A stretch of DNA of 32,014 nucleotides from an uncultured Demequina sp. (GTDB taxonomy: Bacteria; Actinomycetota; Actinomycetes; Actinomycetales; Demequinaceae): assembly GCA_937925595.1 (NCBI GenBank), contig CALALQ010000038.1, forward strand, positions 1 through 32,014, read 5' to 3'. Below the pieces are notes generated by a model. It saw only the letters and a list, made by a program, of their open reading frames with translations, ran no database searches and had not been told where the DNA came from. Position numbers and translations under genes: made by a program. This document shows, piece by piece, positions 23,385 to 30,829 of the stretch (position 1 is the first letter of the stretch; the number at the start of each line of letters is the position of its first letter).

Positions 23385-24458
23385 TCAGACGAGCGCGTTC
23401 TCGCCCGCGCCGACGGCGAGACGCTCGGCGGCGAGCCCCTCGGCGGCGGCGAGCGGGGTGACCCCGCGCGACGCGGCCTCGTCGAAGATGCGGCGCACGG
23501 TGTCGCCGATGTCGGCCACGCGGCCCATGATCTGCTCGAGCGTTCCGCGCTGCTTGGCGACGAGGTCCAGGTAGATGACTCCACCGGCGTTGACGACGAA
23601 GTCGGGTGCGTAGAGGATGCCGCGCTGCGCGAGCCGTTCGGCGCCGGAGCGTTCGGCCAGCGGGTTGTTGGCGGGGCCGCAGACCGCGCGCGCGTCGAGG
23701 GCGTCGATCACCGCGTCGGTGAGAACGCCGCCGATGCCGGCGGGCACGAACACGTCGGCGGGGACCAGGTGGGCCTCGCCCGGCTCGACCCAGTCGGCGC
23801 CCAGTTCGGCGGCCAGCGCGCGCTTGGCGGGGTTGACGTCGGTGACGGTGAGGATCGCTCCCTCGGTCGCGAGACGCTCGGCGAGGCGGCTTCCCACCTG
23901 ACCGAGACCGGCGATCGTGATGCGGCGCCCGGTGACGTCGTTCGTGCCCACGGCGCGCTCGAGGGTCGCGATGAGCGAGGCGTAGACGCCGAGGCTCGTG
24001 GGGCCGGCGGGCTCGCCCGAGCCTCCGACGGTGTCGGGGAGCCCGACCACGTGCGCGGTGCGCTCGCTCACGACGAGCATGTCGTCGGTGGTCGAGCCCA
24101 CGTCTTCGGCCGTGCGGTACAGGCCGCCGAGGCTTTCGACGGCATCGCCCAGGTCGAGGAAGGCGGCGCGGCGGCGGTCGGCGTCGAGCACGGTGCCCGG
24201 GGGCAGACCGATGACGCTCTTGCCACCGCCGGCGTCGAGGCCGGCGGCGGCGTTCTTGAGGGTCATGGCCGCGGACAGGCGCAGGGCATCGCCGAGAGCG
24301 TCGGTCCACGAGGGATAGGTCCACAGCCGGGCGCCGCCGAGGGCGGAGCCGAGCACAGAGGAGTGAAGGGCGACGGCGATGAACAGGCCGCTGCGGCGTC
24401 CCGTCATCACCTCCACGCGCTCGTGGGCGAAGTCGGGCAGGGGCAGGGCGTTGGTCAT
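23385..24458 (-). CDS. Leucine/valine-type amino acid dehydrogenase (Glu/Leu/Phe/Val family)
   Basis: This 357-residue NAD-dependent enzyme reversibly deaminates a branched-chain or aromatic amino acid to its 2-keto acid. The catalytic segment MTLKNAAAGLDAGGGK is at residues 65-80, with K68 and K80 as the substrate and catalytic lysines. The Rossmann motif GLGQVGSRLAERL begins at 184. The length and the AGLDAGGGK form fit leucine or valine dehydrogenase better than glutamate dehydrogenase. I chose the ATG at 24458, with AAGGA six bases upstream. It is monocistronic, ended by the terminator at 23335-23368 and preceded by a 253-base divergent gap with a strong inverted repeat. Confidence 0.92.
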   Translation of the reverse strand: MTNALPLPDFAHERVEVMTGRRSGLFIAVALHSSVLGSALGGARLWTYPSWTDALGDALRLSAAMTLKNAAAGLDAGGGKSVIGLPPGTVLDADRRRAAFLDLGDAVESLGGLYRTAEDVGSTTDDMLVVSERTAHVVGLPDTVGGSGEPAGPTSLGVYASLIATLERAVGTNDVTGRRITIAGLGQVGSRLAERLATEGAILTVTDVNPAKRALAAELGADWVEPGEAHLVPADVFVPAGIGGVLTDAVIDALDARAVCGPANNPLAERSGAERLAQRGILYAPDFVVNAGGVIYLDLVAKQRGTLEQIMGRVADIGDTVRRIFDEAASRGVTPLAAAEGLAAERLAVGAGENALV

Positions 24459-24585
24459 CGCGTTCCTTGTCGTCGGCCGCCTTGTGGGCGGCACGTTCCG
24501 GAGCCGCGGCGTTGCGGCATCCACCCTCCATTCTGTCGCGAGACGCCGTCGCGCGCGACGCCGGCGCGGTCTCGTTCGCCGAGAT

Positions 24586-24652
24586 CACACGATCGGCGCG
24601 AGATCACATGCGCGCGACGGTGCAGAAGGTGTCGGGTCGCGCCGATCGTGTG
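24586..24652. repeat. Perfect 16-bp inverted repeat plus GAGATCACA direct repeat
   Basis: CACACGATCGGCGCGA (24586-24601) and its exact complement (24637-24652) flank a 35-base centre. Each arm contains the palindrome CGATCG. In addition GAGATCACA occurs twice in direct orientation, at 24581-24589 and 24600-24608, 19 bases apart. The element lies in the gap between the divergent dehydrogenase and deacylase genes. It could be a regulator binding region for one of them or a dispersed intergenic repeat. Confidence 0.65.
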
Positions 24653-24698
24653 CTCTCGTGGGGGATCGACGCGGGCGGGGCGACCGCGGGGGCCGTCG

Positions 24699-24704
24699 TA
24701 GGCT
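24699..24704 (+). promoter_or_regulatory. Likely -10 box of the YbaK-like gene (leaderless)
   Basis: TAGGCT fits TANNNT and is followed by exactly seven bases and then the ATG at 24712. No ribosome site is present. This spacing is the standard pattern of leaderless actinobacterial messages. Confidence 0.5.
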
Positions 24705-24711
24705 GTCGGGC

Positions 24712-25188
24712 ATGACCGACGCCCTTCCCGCCCGGAGCCGTCTCGTCGCCGCGTCGCTGGAGGCCGCCGGCATCCCCGGCGAGATCATCGTGCTCCCGGA
24801 TGCCGCGTCGACGGCCGCCCTGGCCGCTGCGGCCCTGGGCGTCGAGGTGGGCGCGATCGCCAACAGCCTGGTGTTCTGGAGCGACGACGAGCCGCTGCTG
24901 GTCATGACCAGCGGAGCGCACCGCGTCGACACGGCGGCGCTGGCGGAGCGGCTCGGGCGCGGGGCGATCCGCCGGGCGACGCCGGAACAGGTGCTCGCCG
25001 CGACCGGCCAGCCGATCGGGGGAGTCGCGCCGACCGGGCACCCCGCGGCGCTGACGACCGTCGTCGACGAGGACCTCGCGGCGTTCGATGAGATCTGGGC
25101 CGCCGGGGGGACGCCGCACACGGTGTTCCCGCTGACGTTCGACGAGCTCGTGCGGGTGACCGGCGGGACGGTCGAGCGCGTGGCCTGA
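24712..25188 (+). CDS. YbaK/ProX-like aminoacyl-tRNA deacylase
   Basis: This 158-residue protein belongs to the YbaK/prolyl-tRNA synthetase editing-domain family, which hydrolyses mischarged tRNAs such as Cys- or Ala-tRNA(Pro). The pattern AALGVEVGAIANSLVFWSDD and the later GQPIGGVAPTGHP (near residues 99-111), followed by the Asp-rich VVDEDL, are family hallmarks. The conserved lysine that YbaK proteins have in the -ANS- region (usually -IVKSLVF-) is replaced by asparagine here (IANSLVF); this variant is frequent in actinobacterial members and may shift substrate. It starts at the ATG at 24712 with no ribosome site. Confidence 0.87.
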   Translation: MTDALPARSRLVAASLEAAGIPGEIIVLPDAASTAALAAAALGVEVGAIANSLVFWSDDEPLLVMTSGAHRVDTAALAERLGRGAIRRATPEQVLAATGQPIGGVAPTGHPAALTTVVDEDLAAFDEIWAAGGTPHTVFPLTFDELVRVTGGTVERVA

Positions 25189-25233
25189 GGCCGCCGGCCT
25201 TCACGTGGTGCGGCGCGGGGCCGCCCTCGCCCG

Positions 25234-25311
25234 CCTCGTCCCAGTTTTGGTGGGTCGGGCGGTGCGTCACCGGCGAAATATGGGACAAGCACCGCCCTTT
25301 TCGGGACGAGG
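25234..25311. repeat. Nested inverted repeat in the convergent intergenic gap
   Basis: An outer pair, CCTCGTCCC (25234-25242) and GGGACGAGG (25303-25311), encloses an inner pair, GGGCGGTGC (25257-25265) and GCACCGCCC (25289-25297), which is followed by TTTT. Both pairs are perfect 9-bp matches and together can fold into one 78-base structure. A TTTT run after the inner arm suits a rightward terminator of the YbaK-like gene. The size and symmetry also suit a dispersed repeat or small RNA. Confidence 0.6.
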
Positions 25312-25347
25312 GGTGCTCCGGCGCAGCGAGGAAGCGCGCGAGGGAGG

Positions 25348-25381
25348 GCCGGGCGGCGCCGCACGCGGGGCGCCGCCCGGC
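25348..25381. terminator. Terminator stem-loop after the debranching-enzyme gene
   Basis: GCCGGGCGGCGCC (25348-25360) and its complement (25369-25381) are perfect 13-bp arms around an eight-base loop. It lies three bases past the stop of the leftward carbohydrate operon and can also stop rightward transcription from the YbaK-like gene. Confidence 0.8.
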
Positions 25382-25384
25382 GGC

Positions 25385-27337
25385 TCACGCCTGGGGGGAG
25401 GGCGTGAGCGCCGTCAGGCACACCACCGCGGCCGCCGCCGACCACGCCTGCGGGCGGCAGGCGGCCGGGTAGGGGGTGGGCACCGACGAGTGGGAGCGCG
25501 GGTCGCCGGAGTGCAGCTCGGGCACGCGGTAGGCGAAGCCCTCCGCGGCATCCAGCAGCCCCTCGACGACCGATCGCGCCGGAGCGGCGAGTCCCGCACG
25601 GAGCATGCCGTGCGCGGCGATCGCGGTGTCGTGCACCCAGACGCTGCCGCCGTGGTACGACACCGGCCAGTATCCGGCGGCTCCCGTCGACATCGTGCGG
25701 ATGCCGTACCCGCTCGACATGCTCTCGCCGAGCAGCAGGTCGGCGATGTGCGCCTCCTCGTCGGGGGAGAGGATGCCGGTTCCGAGCAGGTGCCCGATGT
25801 TGCTGGTCAGCGTGTCGACGGGACGCTTGTCGCGGTCGAGGGCGACGGCGGGGTAGCGGCCCTCGGACGTCTCGACCCAGTACGTCTCGGCGAAGCGGCG
25901 CTTGAGGTCGGCGGCCCAGGCGCGCCAGAACGCCACGTCGTCGGCATCCGTCGCCTCTCCGAACTCCGCGAGCAGGTCGGCTCCGGCCAGGGCGGCCTCG
26001 TACGCGTACGCCTGCACCTCGCACAGGGCGATGGGTCCCTCGGCGAGGCGGCCGTCGCGCCACTGGATCGAGTCACCGGAGTCCTTCCACCCCTGGTTCG
26101 ACAGGCCCGTGCCGAGGCGGTCGATGTAGTCGAGGAAGCCGTCGCCGTCGCTGTCGCCGCTGTCGCGGATCCAGCCGAGGGCCCCGCGGAGCGCCGGGAG
26201 GAGTTCGCGCACCTCTTCGTCGGGCATGCCGGCGCGCCACGCGTCGGCGAGAAGGCAGATCCACAGGGGGGTCGAGTCGACGCTGCCGTAGTACTTCGGC
26301 GGCAGCACGATGCCCTCGCCGGGGATCTCGAGCGCCGAGGCGCGCAGCTCGTGGAGGATCTTGCCGGGTTCCTGCGCGGTCTGCGCGTCGTCGTCGGCTC
26401 CCTGCAGGCGCGCGAGCACACGGAGGGTGGATGCCGCGATCTCGCGGTCGAGGGGAAGGGCCAGGCGCGCCGCCCAGATCGAGTCGCGGCCGAAGAGGGT
26501 GAAGAACCACGGCGCTCCCGCGGCGAAGAATTCGTCGCGGGGGTGTTCGGGGAGCACGAGCCGCAGCGCGTCGAGGTCGTCGAGCGCCGTGCGCAGCCAC
26601 CGAGCGAGCCGCGGGTCGGAGGAGCGCGCGGCGACCGCCGCGGCATCCCACCGCGCGGGGGCGGTGGCCGAGCCCACGACGAGGGTGTCGTCGCGCAGGC
26701 TCAGCGTCCAGCCGACGGTGACCTCGCCGAACGCGGGGATCTCGATGCTCCACGCCGCGTCGACCCCGTCGGCACCGGATGCCACGAGGGCGCCCGGAGC
26801 GGCCAGCTCGAGCCCCTGCGGGCCGGCGTCGACGCGGGCGATGTCGCCCTCGACGCGGATCCGGGCGGGCCGGGGCCGCGCGTGGCCCGACTTCACCTCG
26901 TGCAGCTGGGCGAATTCGGGGGTGAGGCGCAGTCGCAGCGTGGCCCGGACGGGACGGTCGACGCGCGAGGCGACGGTCCACGCCTCGCTCACGACGCCGT
27001 CGTCGACCCGACGATCGCGCAGCAGGCGCACCTTGGGGTCGGGGGTCGAGTCGTCGACGCCGCGCAGGATGCCGCCGAAGACCACGCGCGAGGCGCCGTC
27101 GGGCGCGGTCGAGATCCACTCGATGGGCGACTCGTCGCACGACGCGACGAGCGAGGCGACGTGGCGGACGTCGCCGTGGTAGACGCCGTGGACGGCGGCG
27201 GCGCCCATGTCGCCCGAGCCGTCGGACCACGCCTGGGTCGGCGCGCGCAGCACGATGAGGGCGTCGTTGAGCAGGGGTTGCAGGGGCATGGTCTCGGTGG
27301 TCGTCCCGTTCGGCGAGGTGGTGGGGGCGGTGGTCAT
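25385..27337 (-). CDS. Glycogen-debranching-like amylo-alpha-1,6-glucosidase family protein
   Basis: This 650-residue cytoplasmic protein has an N-terminal beta-sandwich of the GDE_N type (residues about 20-220) and a C-terminal (alpha/alpha)6 barrel. The junction motif AGAPWFFTLFGRDSIWAARL at 273-292 is the hallmark of this family, where the Asp of GRDS (D285) lies in the active-site region. Further blocks are QGWKDSGDSIQW and GGSVWVHDTA. Such proteins are annotated as debranching enzymes but their natural substrate is often unknown; GH63-like and mannosylglycerate hydrolases share the fold. The ATG overlaps the permease stop by four bases, so the enzyme is co-produced with the sugar importer. 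It probably cleaves the imported oligosaccharide. Confidence 0.88.
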   Translation of the reverse strand: MTTAPTTSPNGTTTETMPLQPLLNDALIVLRAPTQAWSDGSGDMGAAAVHGVYHGDVRHVASLVASCDESPIEWISTAPDGASRVVFGGILRGVDDSTPDPKVRLLRDRRVDDGVVSEAWTVASRVDRPVRATLRLRLTPEFAQLHEVKSGHARPRPARIRVEGDIARVDAGPQGLELAAPGALVASGADGVDAAWSIEIPAFGEVTVGWTLSLRDDTLVVGSATAPARWDAAAVAARSSDPRLARWLRTALDDLDALRLVLPEHPRDEFFAAGAPWFFTLFGRDSIWAARLALPLDREIAASTLRVLARLQGADDDAQTAQEPGKILHELRASALEIPGEGIVLPPKYYGSVDSTPLWICLLADAWRAGMPDEEVRELLPALRGALGWIRDSGDSDGDGFLDYIDRLGTGLSNQGWKDSGDSIQWRDGRLAEGPIALCEVQAYAYEAALAGADLLAEFGEATDADDVAFWRAWAADLKRRFAETYWVETSEGRYPAVALDRDKRPVDTLTSNIGHLLGTGILSPDEEAHIADLLLGESMSSGYGIRTMSTGAAGYWPVSYHGGSVWVHDTAIAAHGMLRAGLAAPARSVVEGLLDAAEGFAYRVPELHSGDPRSHSSVPTPYPAACRPQAWSAAAAVVCLTALTPSPQA

Positions 27338-28248
27338 TCTTTGACGGCTCCTTCGCTGGCGTTCATGATGCGGCGCTGGAAGATGAAGAACACCACGGCG
27401 ACCGGGATCGTCATCAGGGCCGCGGCCGCGAGTTTGAGGGGGAATTGGCTGCCCTGGCTGAGCTGACCGCTCGCGAGGGACGCCACGCCCTTGGTCAGCG
27501 TGGTCAGCTCGGGCGACTGGGTGGAGATGACGAAGTGGCTGAGCTCGTTCCACGAGCCCTGGAACGACAGGATCACGATCGTGATCAGCGCGGGTCGCGC
27601 CATCGGAAGCACGACCGACCAGAACACGCGGAAGGTGCCTGCTCCGTCGATGCGGGCCTGCTCCTCGACGGACGGCGGGATCGACTCGAAGAAGTTCTTC
27701 ATGATGAACACGCCCGCGGCATCCACGAGGAGGGGGAGGATCATGCCCGCGTACGAGTCGTACATGCCCAGCTGGTTGATCACGAGGAACTTCGGGATCA
27801 GCAGCACCACGGCCGGCACGGCCATGACCGCGACGAGGCCGGCGAACACGATGCCGCGACCGCGGAACTGCAGGCGAGCGAGCGCGTATCCGGCGAGGGA
27901 GTTGAAGAACACCCGGCCGAGGGTGACGAACACCGTCACCACGACGGAGTTGCCGAACCACACCGGGAAGTCCGAGTTCAGGAACAGCCGCTCGTAGGCC
28001 GCCCACGTGAAGGGCTGCGGCACGAGCGAGATCGGGTCGGCCGCGGCCGCGGCATCCGTCTTGAACGAGGTCGCCACCTGCACCAGGAACGGATAGATGT
28101 AGACGAGGGCGAGTACGAGCAGCAGCACGTACAGGCCGATCTGCCAGCGCAGGGTCTTGGCCGACATGCGGTGCTTCGCGGGGCGCGCGGGGCCGTCGAC
28201 GCGCTGCTCGGCGAGGACGGTCGTCTGCGGGGAGGCCGTGGCGGTCAT
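27334..28248 (-). CDS. Carbohydrate ABC transporter permease (MalG type)
   Basis: This 304-residue membrane protein is one of two permeases of the sugar importer. It has six segments, the first at about residues 37-59 (IGLYVLLLVLALVYIYPFL). The ATPase-docking EAA loop reads EEQARIDGAGTFRVFWSVVL. Length and order fit the MalG/CUT1 family. It overlaps the preceding permease stop and the following enzyme start by four bases each. No sugar ABC ATPase gene is in the operon, so it probably shares a general MsiK-like ATPase encoded elsewhere, as is common in actinobacteria. Confidence 0.93.
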   Translation of the reverse strand: MTATASPQTTVLAEQRVDGPARPAKHRMSAKTLRWQIGLYVLLLVLALVYIYPFLVQVATSFKTDAAAAADPISLVPQPFTWAAYERLFLNSDFPVWFGNSVVVTVFVTLGRVFFNSLAGYALARLQFRGRGIVFAGLVAVMAVPAVVLLIPKFLVINQLGMYDSYAGMILPLLVDAAGVFIMKNFFESIPPSVEEQARIDGAGTFRVFWSVVLPMARPALITIVILSFQGSWNELSHFVISTQSPELTTLTKGVASLASGQLSQGSQFPLKLAAAALMTIPVAVVFFIFQRRIMNASEGAVKE

Positions 28249-29354
28249 CGCGTGACCCCCTTCTGTGCGCGCACCTCGTACTGGCGGATGCGACGTCGCG
28301 AGACCGGACGATCGCGCAGCACGAACCGCTGCAGGATCGTCAGCGCGACGATGATGACGAACAGCACGAACGCGATCGCCGCGCCCTGGCCCCACTGCTG
28401 CGAAAGGAACGCCGACGAGTAGCTGAGGTAGGCCGGGGTGAGGGTGGTCTTGCCGGGGCCGCCCTGGGTGCCCGTGTAGATCTGGTCGAACACCTGCCAG
28501 GTGCCGATGAGGCCGAGCGTCAGCACGGTGAAGAGCACGGGCTTGAGCTGCGGCAGGGTCACGCGCCAGAAGCGCTGCCAGCCGTTCGCGCCGTCCATCA
28601 TCGCGGCCTCCTGCACGTCGGCGCCGATGTTCTGCAGGCCCGCGATGAACAGGAGCATGAAGGTGCCCGAGGTCGTGAACACCGCCATGAGGATGAACGC
28701 CGACATCGCCACCGAGGGTCCGGCGAGCCAGTCCCACCACGACACGCCCAGCATCGTGTTGCCGGTGAGGACGGCGGGACCGCTGGTGACGCCGACCGCG
28801 GCGAGCAGGTTGTGCACGACGCCCGAGGGGTCGCTGAACCAGTTGGGGCCGTTGACACCGAGCCACGACAGCACCTCGTTGACGGCACCGGATGCCGAGA
28901 AGAGGAAGAGCCACAGCACCGTGATGGCGACCGAGCTGGTCACGGAGGGGAAGTAGAAGGCGGTGCGGAAGAGGCCGCGACCGCGCAGGACCGCGCGGTT
29001 GACGAGCACCGCGAGGAAGAGCGAGAGGGCCGTCTGCAGCGGGACGACCAGCAGCACGTACCAGGCGTTGTTGCGCAGGGCGGTGCCGAAGTCGCGCTCG
29101 GCGAGCCCGCCGCCCGTGGTGACGGCGGCGTAGTTGTCGAGGCCGACGAAGCCGACGCTCGGGGAGAAGGGACTGCCGCGTCCGGTCCAGTCCGAGAAGC
29201 TCACCCACAACGCCATCAGCACGGGGACGAGCAGGAACACGCCCAGGATGATCAGCACGGGGGCGGTGAAGAGCCAGCCGGCGGCGGCCTCGCCGCGCCG
29301 GATCCCCGCGGAGGGGGACCCGGCGCGACGCGGCGCTGTGGTGAGAGCACTCAT
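28245..29354 (-). CDS. Carbohydrate ABC transporter permease (MalF type)
   Basis: This 369-residue permease is the partner of the MalG-type protein. It starts with an Ala/Arg-rich cytoplasmic segment, then a first membrane helix (WLFTAPVLIILGVFLLVPVL) near residues 27-46. An unusually long extracytoplasmic insert between the third and fourth segments contains WFSDPSGVVHNLLAAVG. The EAA loop reads QEAAMMDGANGWQRFWRVTL. The gene starts 11 bases after the binding-protein stop. The insert is longer than in MalG and typical of MalF-like subunits. Confidence 0.92.
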   Translation of the reverse strand: MSALTTAPRRAGSPSAGIRRGEAAAGWLFTAPVLIILGVFLLVPVLMALWVSFSDWTGRGSPFSPSVGFVGLDNYAAVTTGGGLAERDFGTALRNNAWYVLLVVPLQTALSLFLAVLVNRAVLRGRGLFRTAFYFPSVTSSVAITVLWLFLFSASGAVNEVLSWLGVNGPNWFSDPSGVVHNLLAAVGVTSGPAVLTGNTMLGVSWWDWLAGPSVAMSAFILMAVFTTSGTFMLLFIAGLQNIGADVQEAAMMDGANGWQRFWRVTLPQLKPVLFTVLTLGLIGTWQVFDQIYTGTQGGPGKTTLTPAYLSYSSAFLSQQWGQGAAIAFVLFVIIVALTILQRFVLRDRPVSRRRIRQYEVRAQKGVTR

Positions 29355-29365
29355 GAGGGGATCGC

Positions 29366-30604
29366 TTACTTGACGATCGCCTCGAGGTTGGACTGCGCCG
29401 TCTTCAGCAGCGCCTGCGGGTCGCCGGTCTTCAGCGACTCCAGCTGCGCGTTGAAGTCGGTGATGACATCGGCGGCACCGGCCATGTTCGGCGGGAACTG
29501 CGCGTAGTCCGCACCGGCGAGGAACGCGGTCTTGTCGGGGTTGGCGCTCGACCAGGCGTCGGCGGCCGACTGGATCGAGGGCATCGGGCCGAACGCCTTC
29601 GAGAAGGCCAGCTGCTGGTCGGTGCCGGTCAGGTACTCCACGAGGGAGCGGGCCTGCTCCTGGTTGCCGCTGTCGGCGGCCATGCCCCAGCAGTTGGTGA
29701 ACTGCAGCGTGCCCTTGCCGCCGGGGCCCGCGGGGAGCTCGGCGACCTGGTACTTCACGGTGGGGTAGTCGGCCGACATCGCGCCCGAGATCCAGTTGCC
29801 CTCGATGACCATCGCGGCCTTCTGGGTGCCGAACGCCTCGCCGCCCCAGCCCGCGCCCACGTCGGAGGCGAAGGCGAAGGTGCCGTCGTTGAGGTGCGTC
29901 TTGACGTAGTCGAGCGCCTCGACGTTGGCCGCGCTGTCGGCGGTGGCCTTGCCGTCGGTGACGAGTCCGCCGCCGGCCTGGGCCATGAACGCGCCCACGC
30001 GCTGGTACTCGGCGCCGAACGCCAGGCCCACGCGGCCGTCGGTGGTGAGCTTCTGGGCGACGGATGCCAACTGGTCCCACGTCGTGGGGATGTCGGCATC
30101 CGTGAGTCCCGCCGCCGCCCACAGGTCGGTGTTGATGATCAGCGCGAGCGTGGAGAAGTCCTTGGGGGCGCAGAAGAACTGACCGTCGACGGTGAAGTTG
30201 TCGACGAGCGAGGGGTAGAAGTCGCTCTTGTTCGACAGGTCGTCGCCGTACGCCTGGATCGATCCGTTCGCGGCGTAGCCGGCGAGGGCCTCGGGGGCGA
30301 GGTAGAACAGGTCCGGCGGAGAGCCCGCGGCGAAGCCCTGCGAGAGCTGCTGGGGGAGGTCGTTGGCGGTCTGGACCTCGGCTTCGACGCCCGACTGCTC
30401 GCTCCACGCGGCGACGGCGTCGGTGACGGCCTGGGTCTCGGCGTCGCCCGAGGAGCCGATGAGCAGGGTGAGTTTGCCGCCGCCCGAGGCCTGGCCTTCG
30501 CCCGGGGTGTCGGAGAAGCCCGAGCCGCAGGCGGTGAGCGTGAGGGCTCCGGTGGCGAGCAGGGCGCCGGCGGTGAGCCAGAGGCGGACAGGGTGCCGTG
30601 TCAT
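29366..30604 (-). CDS. Extracellular sugar-binding lipoprotein (family 1 solute-binding protein)
   Basis: This 412-residue lipoprotein delivers a sugar to the MalF/MalG permeases. The lipobox LTAC ends at C26, followed by the typical Gly/Ser linker. Family-1 features include KLTLLIGSSGDAETQAV, then DLFYLAPEALAGYAANGSI and FSTLALIINTDLWAAAGLTD. AAGGAG lies nine bases before the ATG. It is the first gene of the operon and follows the promoter and operator at 30662-30718. The ligand cannot be deduced. The debranching-like enzyme suggests a glucose- or mannose-containing oligosaccharide. Confidence 0.94.
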   Translation of the reverse strand: MTRHPVRLWLTAGALLATGALTLTACGSGFSDTPGEGQASGGGKLTLLIGSSGDAETQAVTDAVAAWSEQSGVEAEVQTANDLPQQLSQGFAAGSPPDLFYLAPEALAGYAANGSIQAYGDDLSNKSDFYPSLVDNFTVDGQFFCAPKDFSTLALIINTDLWAAAGLTDADIPTTWDQLASVAQKLTTDGRVGLAFGAEYQRVGAFMAQAGGGLVTDGKATADSAANVEALDYVKTHLNDGTFAFASDVGAGWGGEAFGTQKAAMVIEGNWISGAMSADYPTVKYQVAELPAGPGGKGTLQFTNCWGMAADSGNQEQARSLVEYLTGTDQQLAFSKAFGPMPSIQSAADAWSSANPDKTAFLAGADYAQFPPNMAGAADVITDFNAQLESLKTGDPQALLKTAQSNLEAIVK

Positions 30605-30661
30605 GTGTCTCTCTCCTTCGATGAGGCATGCGACCCCTCCGGGTGCTCGGAGGGCCGTCTT

Positions 30662-30675
30662 TTTGAACGTTCAAA
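30662..30675. promoter_or_regulatory. LacI-type operator, perfect 14-bp palindrome
   Basis: TTTGAACGTTCAAA is a perfect palindrome with the central CG typical of LacI/GalR operators. It lies just downstream of the operon promoter, at about the +8 to +20 region, where a bound repressor would block transcription. The divergent LacI regulator is the evident ligand; this is inference. Confidence 0.82.
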
Positions 30676-30688
30676 TGACGGTTCGACA

Positions 30689-30718
30689 AAGGTAAGGAAC
30701 GGCGGGGCCGCGTGTCAA
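30689..30718 (-). promoter_or_regulatory. Promoter of the sugar transport operon
   Basis: On the minus strand, TTGACA (30713-30718) and TACCTT (30689-30694) are separated by 18 bases. This predicts transcription from about 30680 into the binding-protein gene, directly next to the palindromic operator. Confidence 0.7.
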
Positions 30719-30829
30719 GCCGTCGCGGCGCCGACCCTTTAGGCTGACGAGACCGCGAGGGCGCGCACCGCGCCGCGCACGGAGGCGCCCGCGGTAAGGG
30801 ACCCGGATCGCGGAGAGGGGAGGACGGCG

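Noticed and set aside
23005..24588. Leftward open frame of 527 codons overlapping lsr2 and the dehydrogenase
   Set aside because: Its sequence is an Arg-rich shadow in another frame of the dehydrogenase, which has a complete ELFV signature in its own frame.
25205..27466. Rightward open frame of 753 codons
   Set aside because: It is antisense to the debranching-like enzyme and runs through the intergenic repeat and terminator. Composition is Arg/Gly/Val-rich without any family motif.
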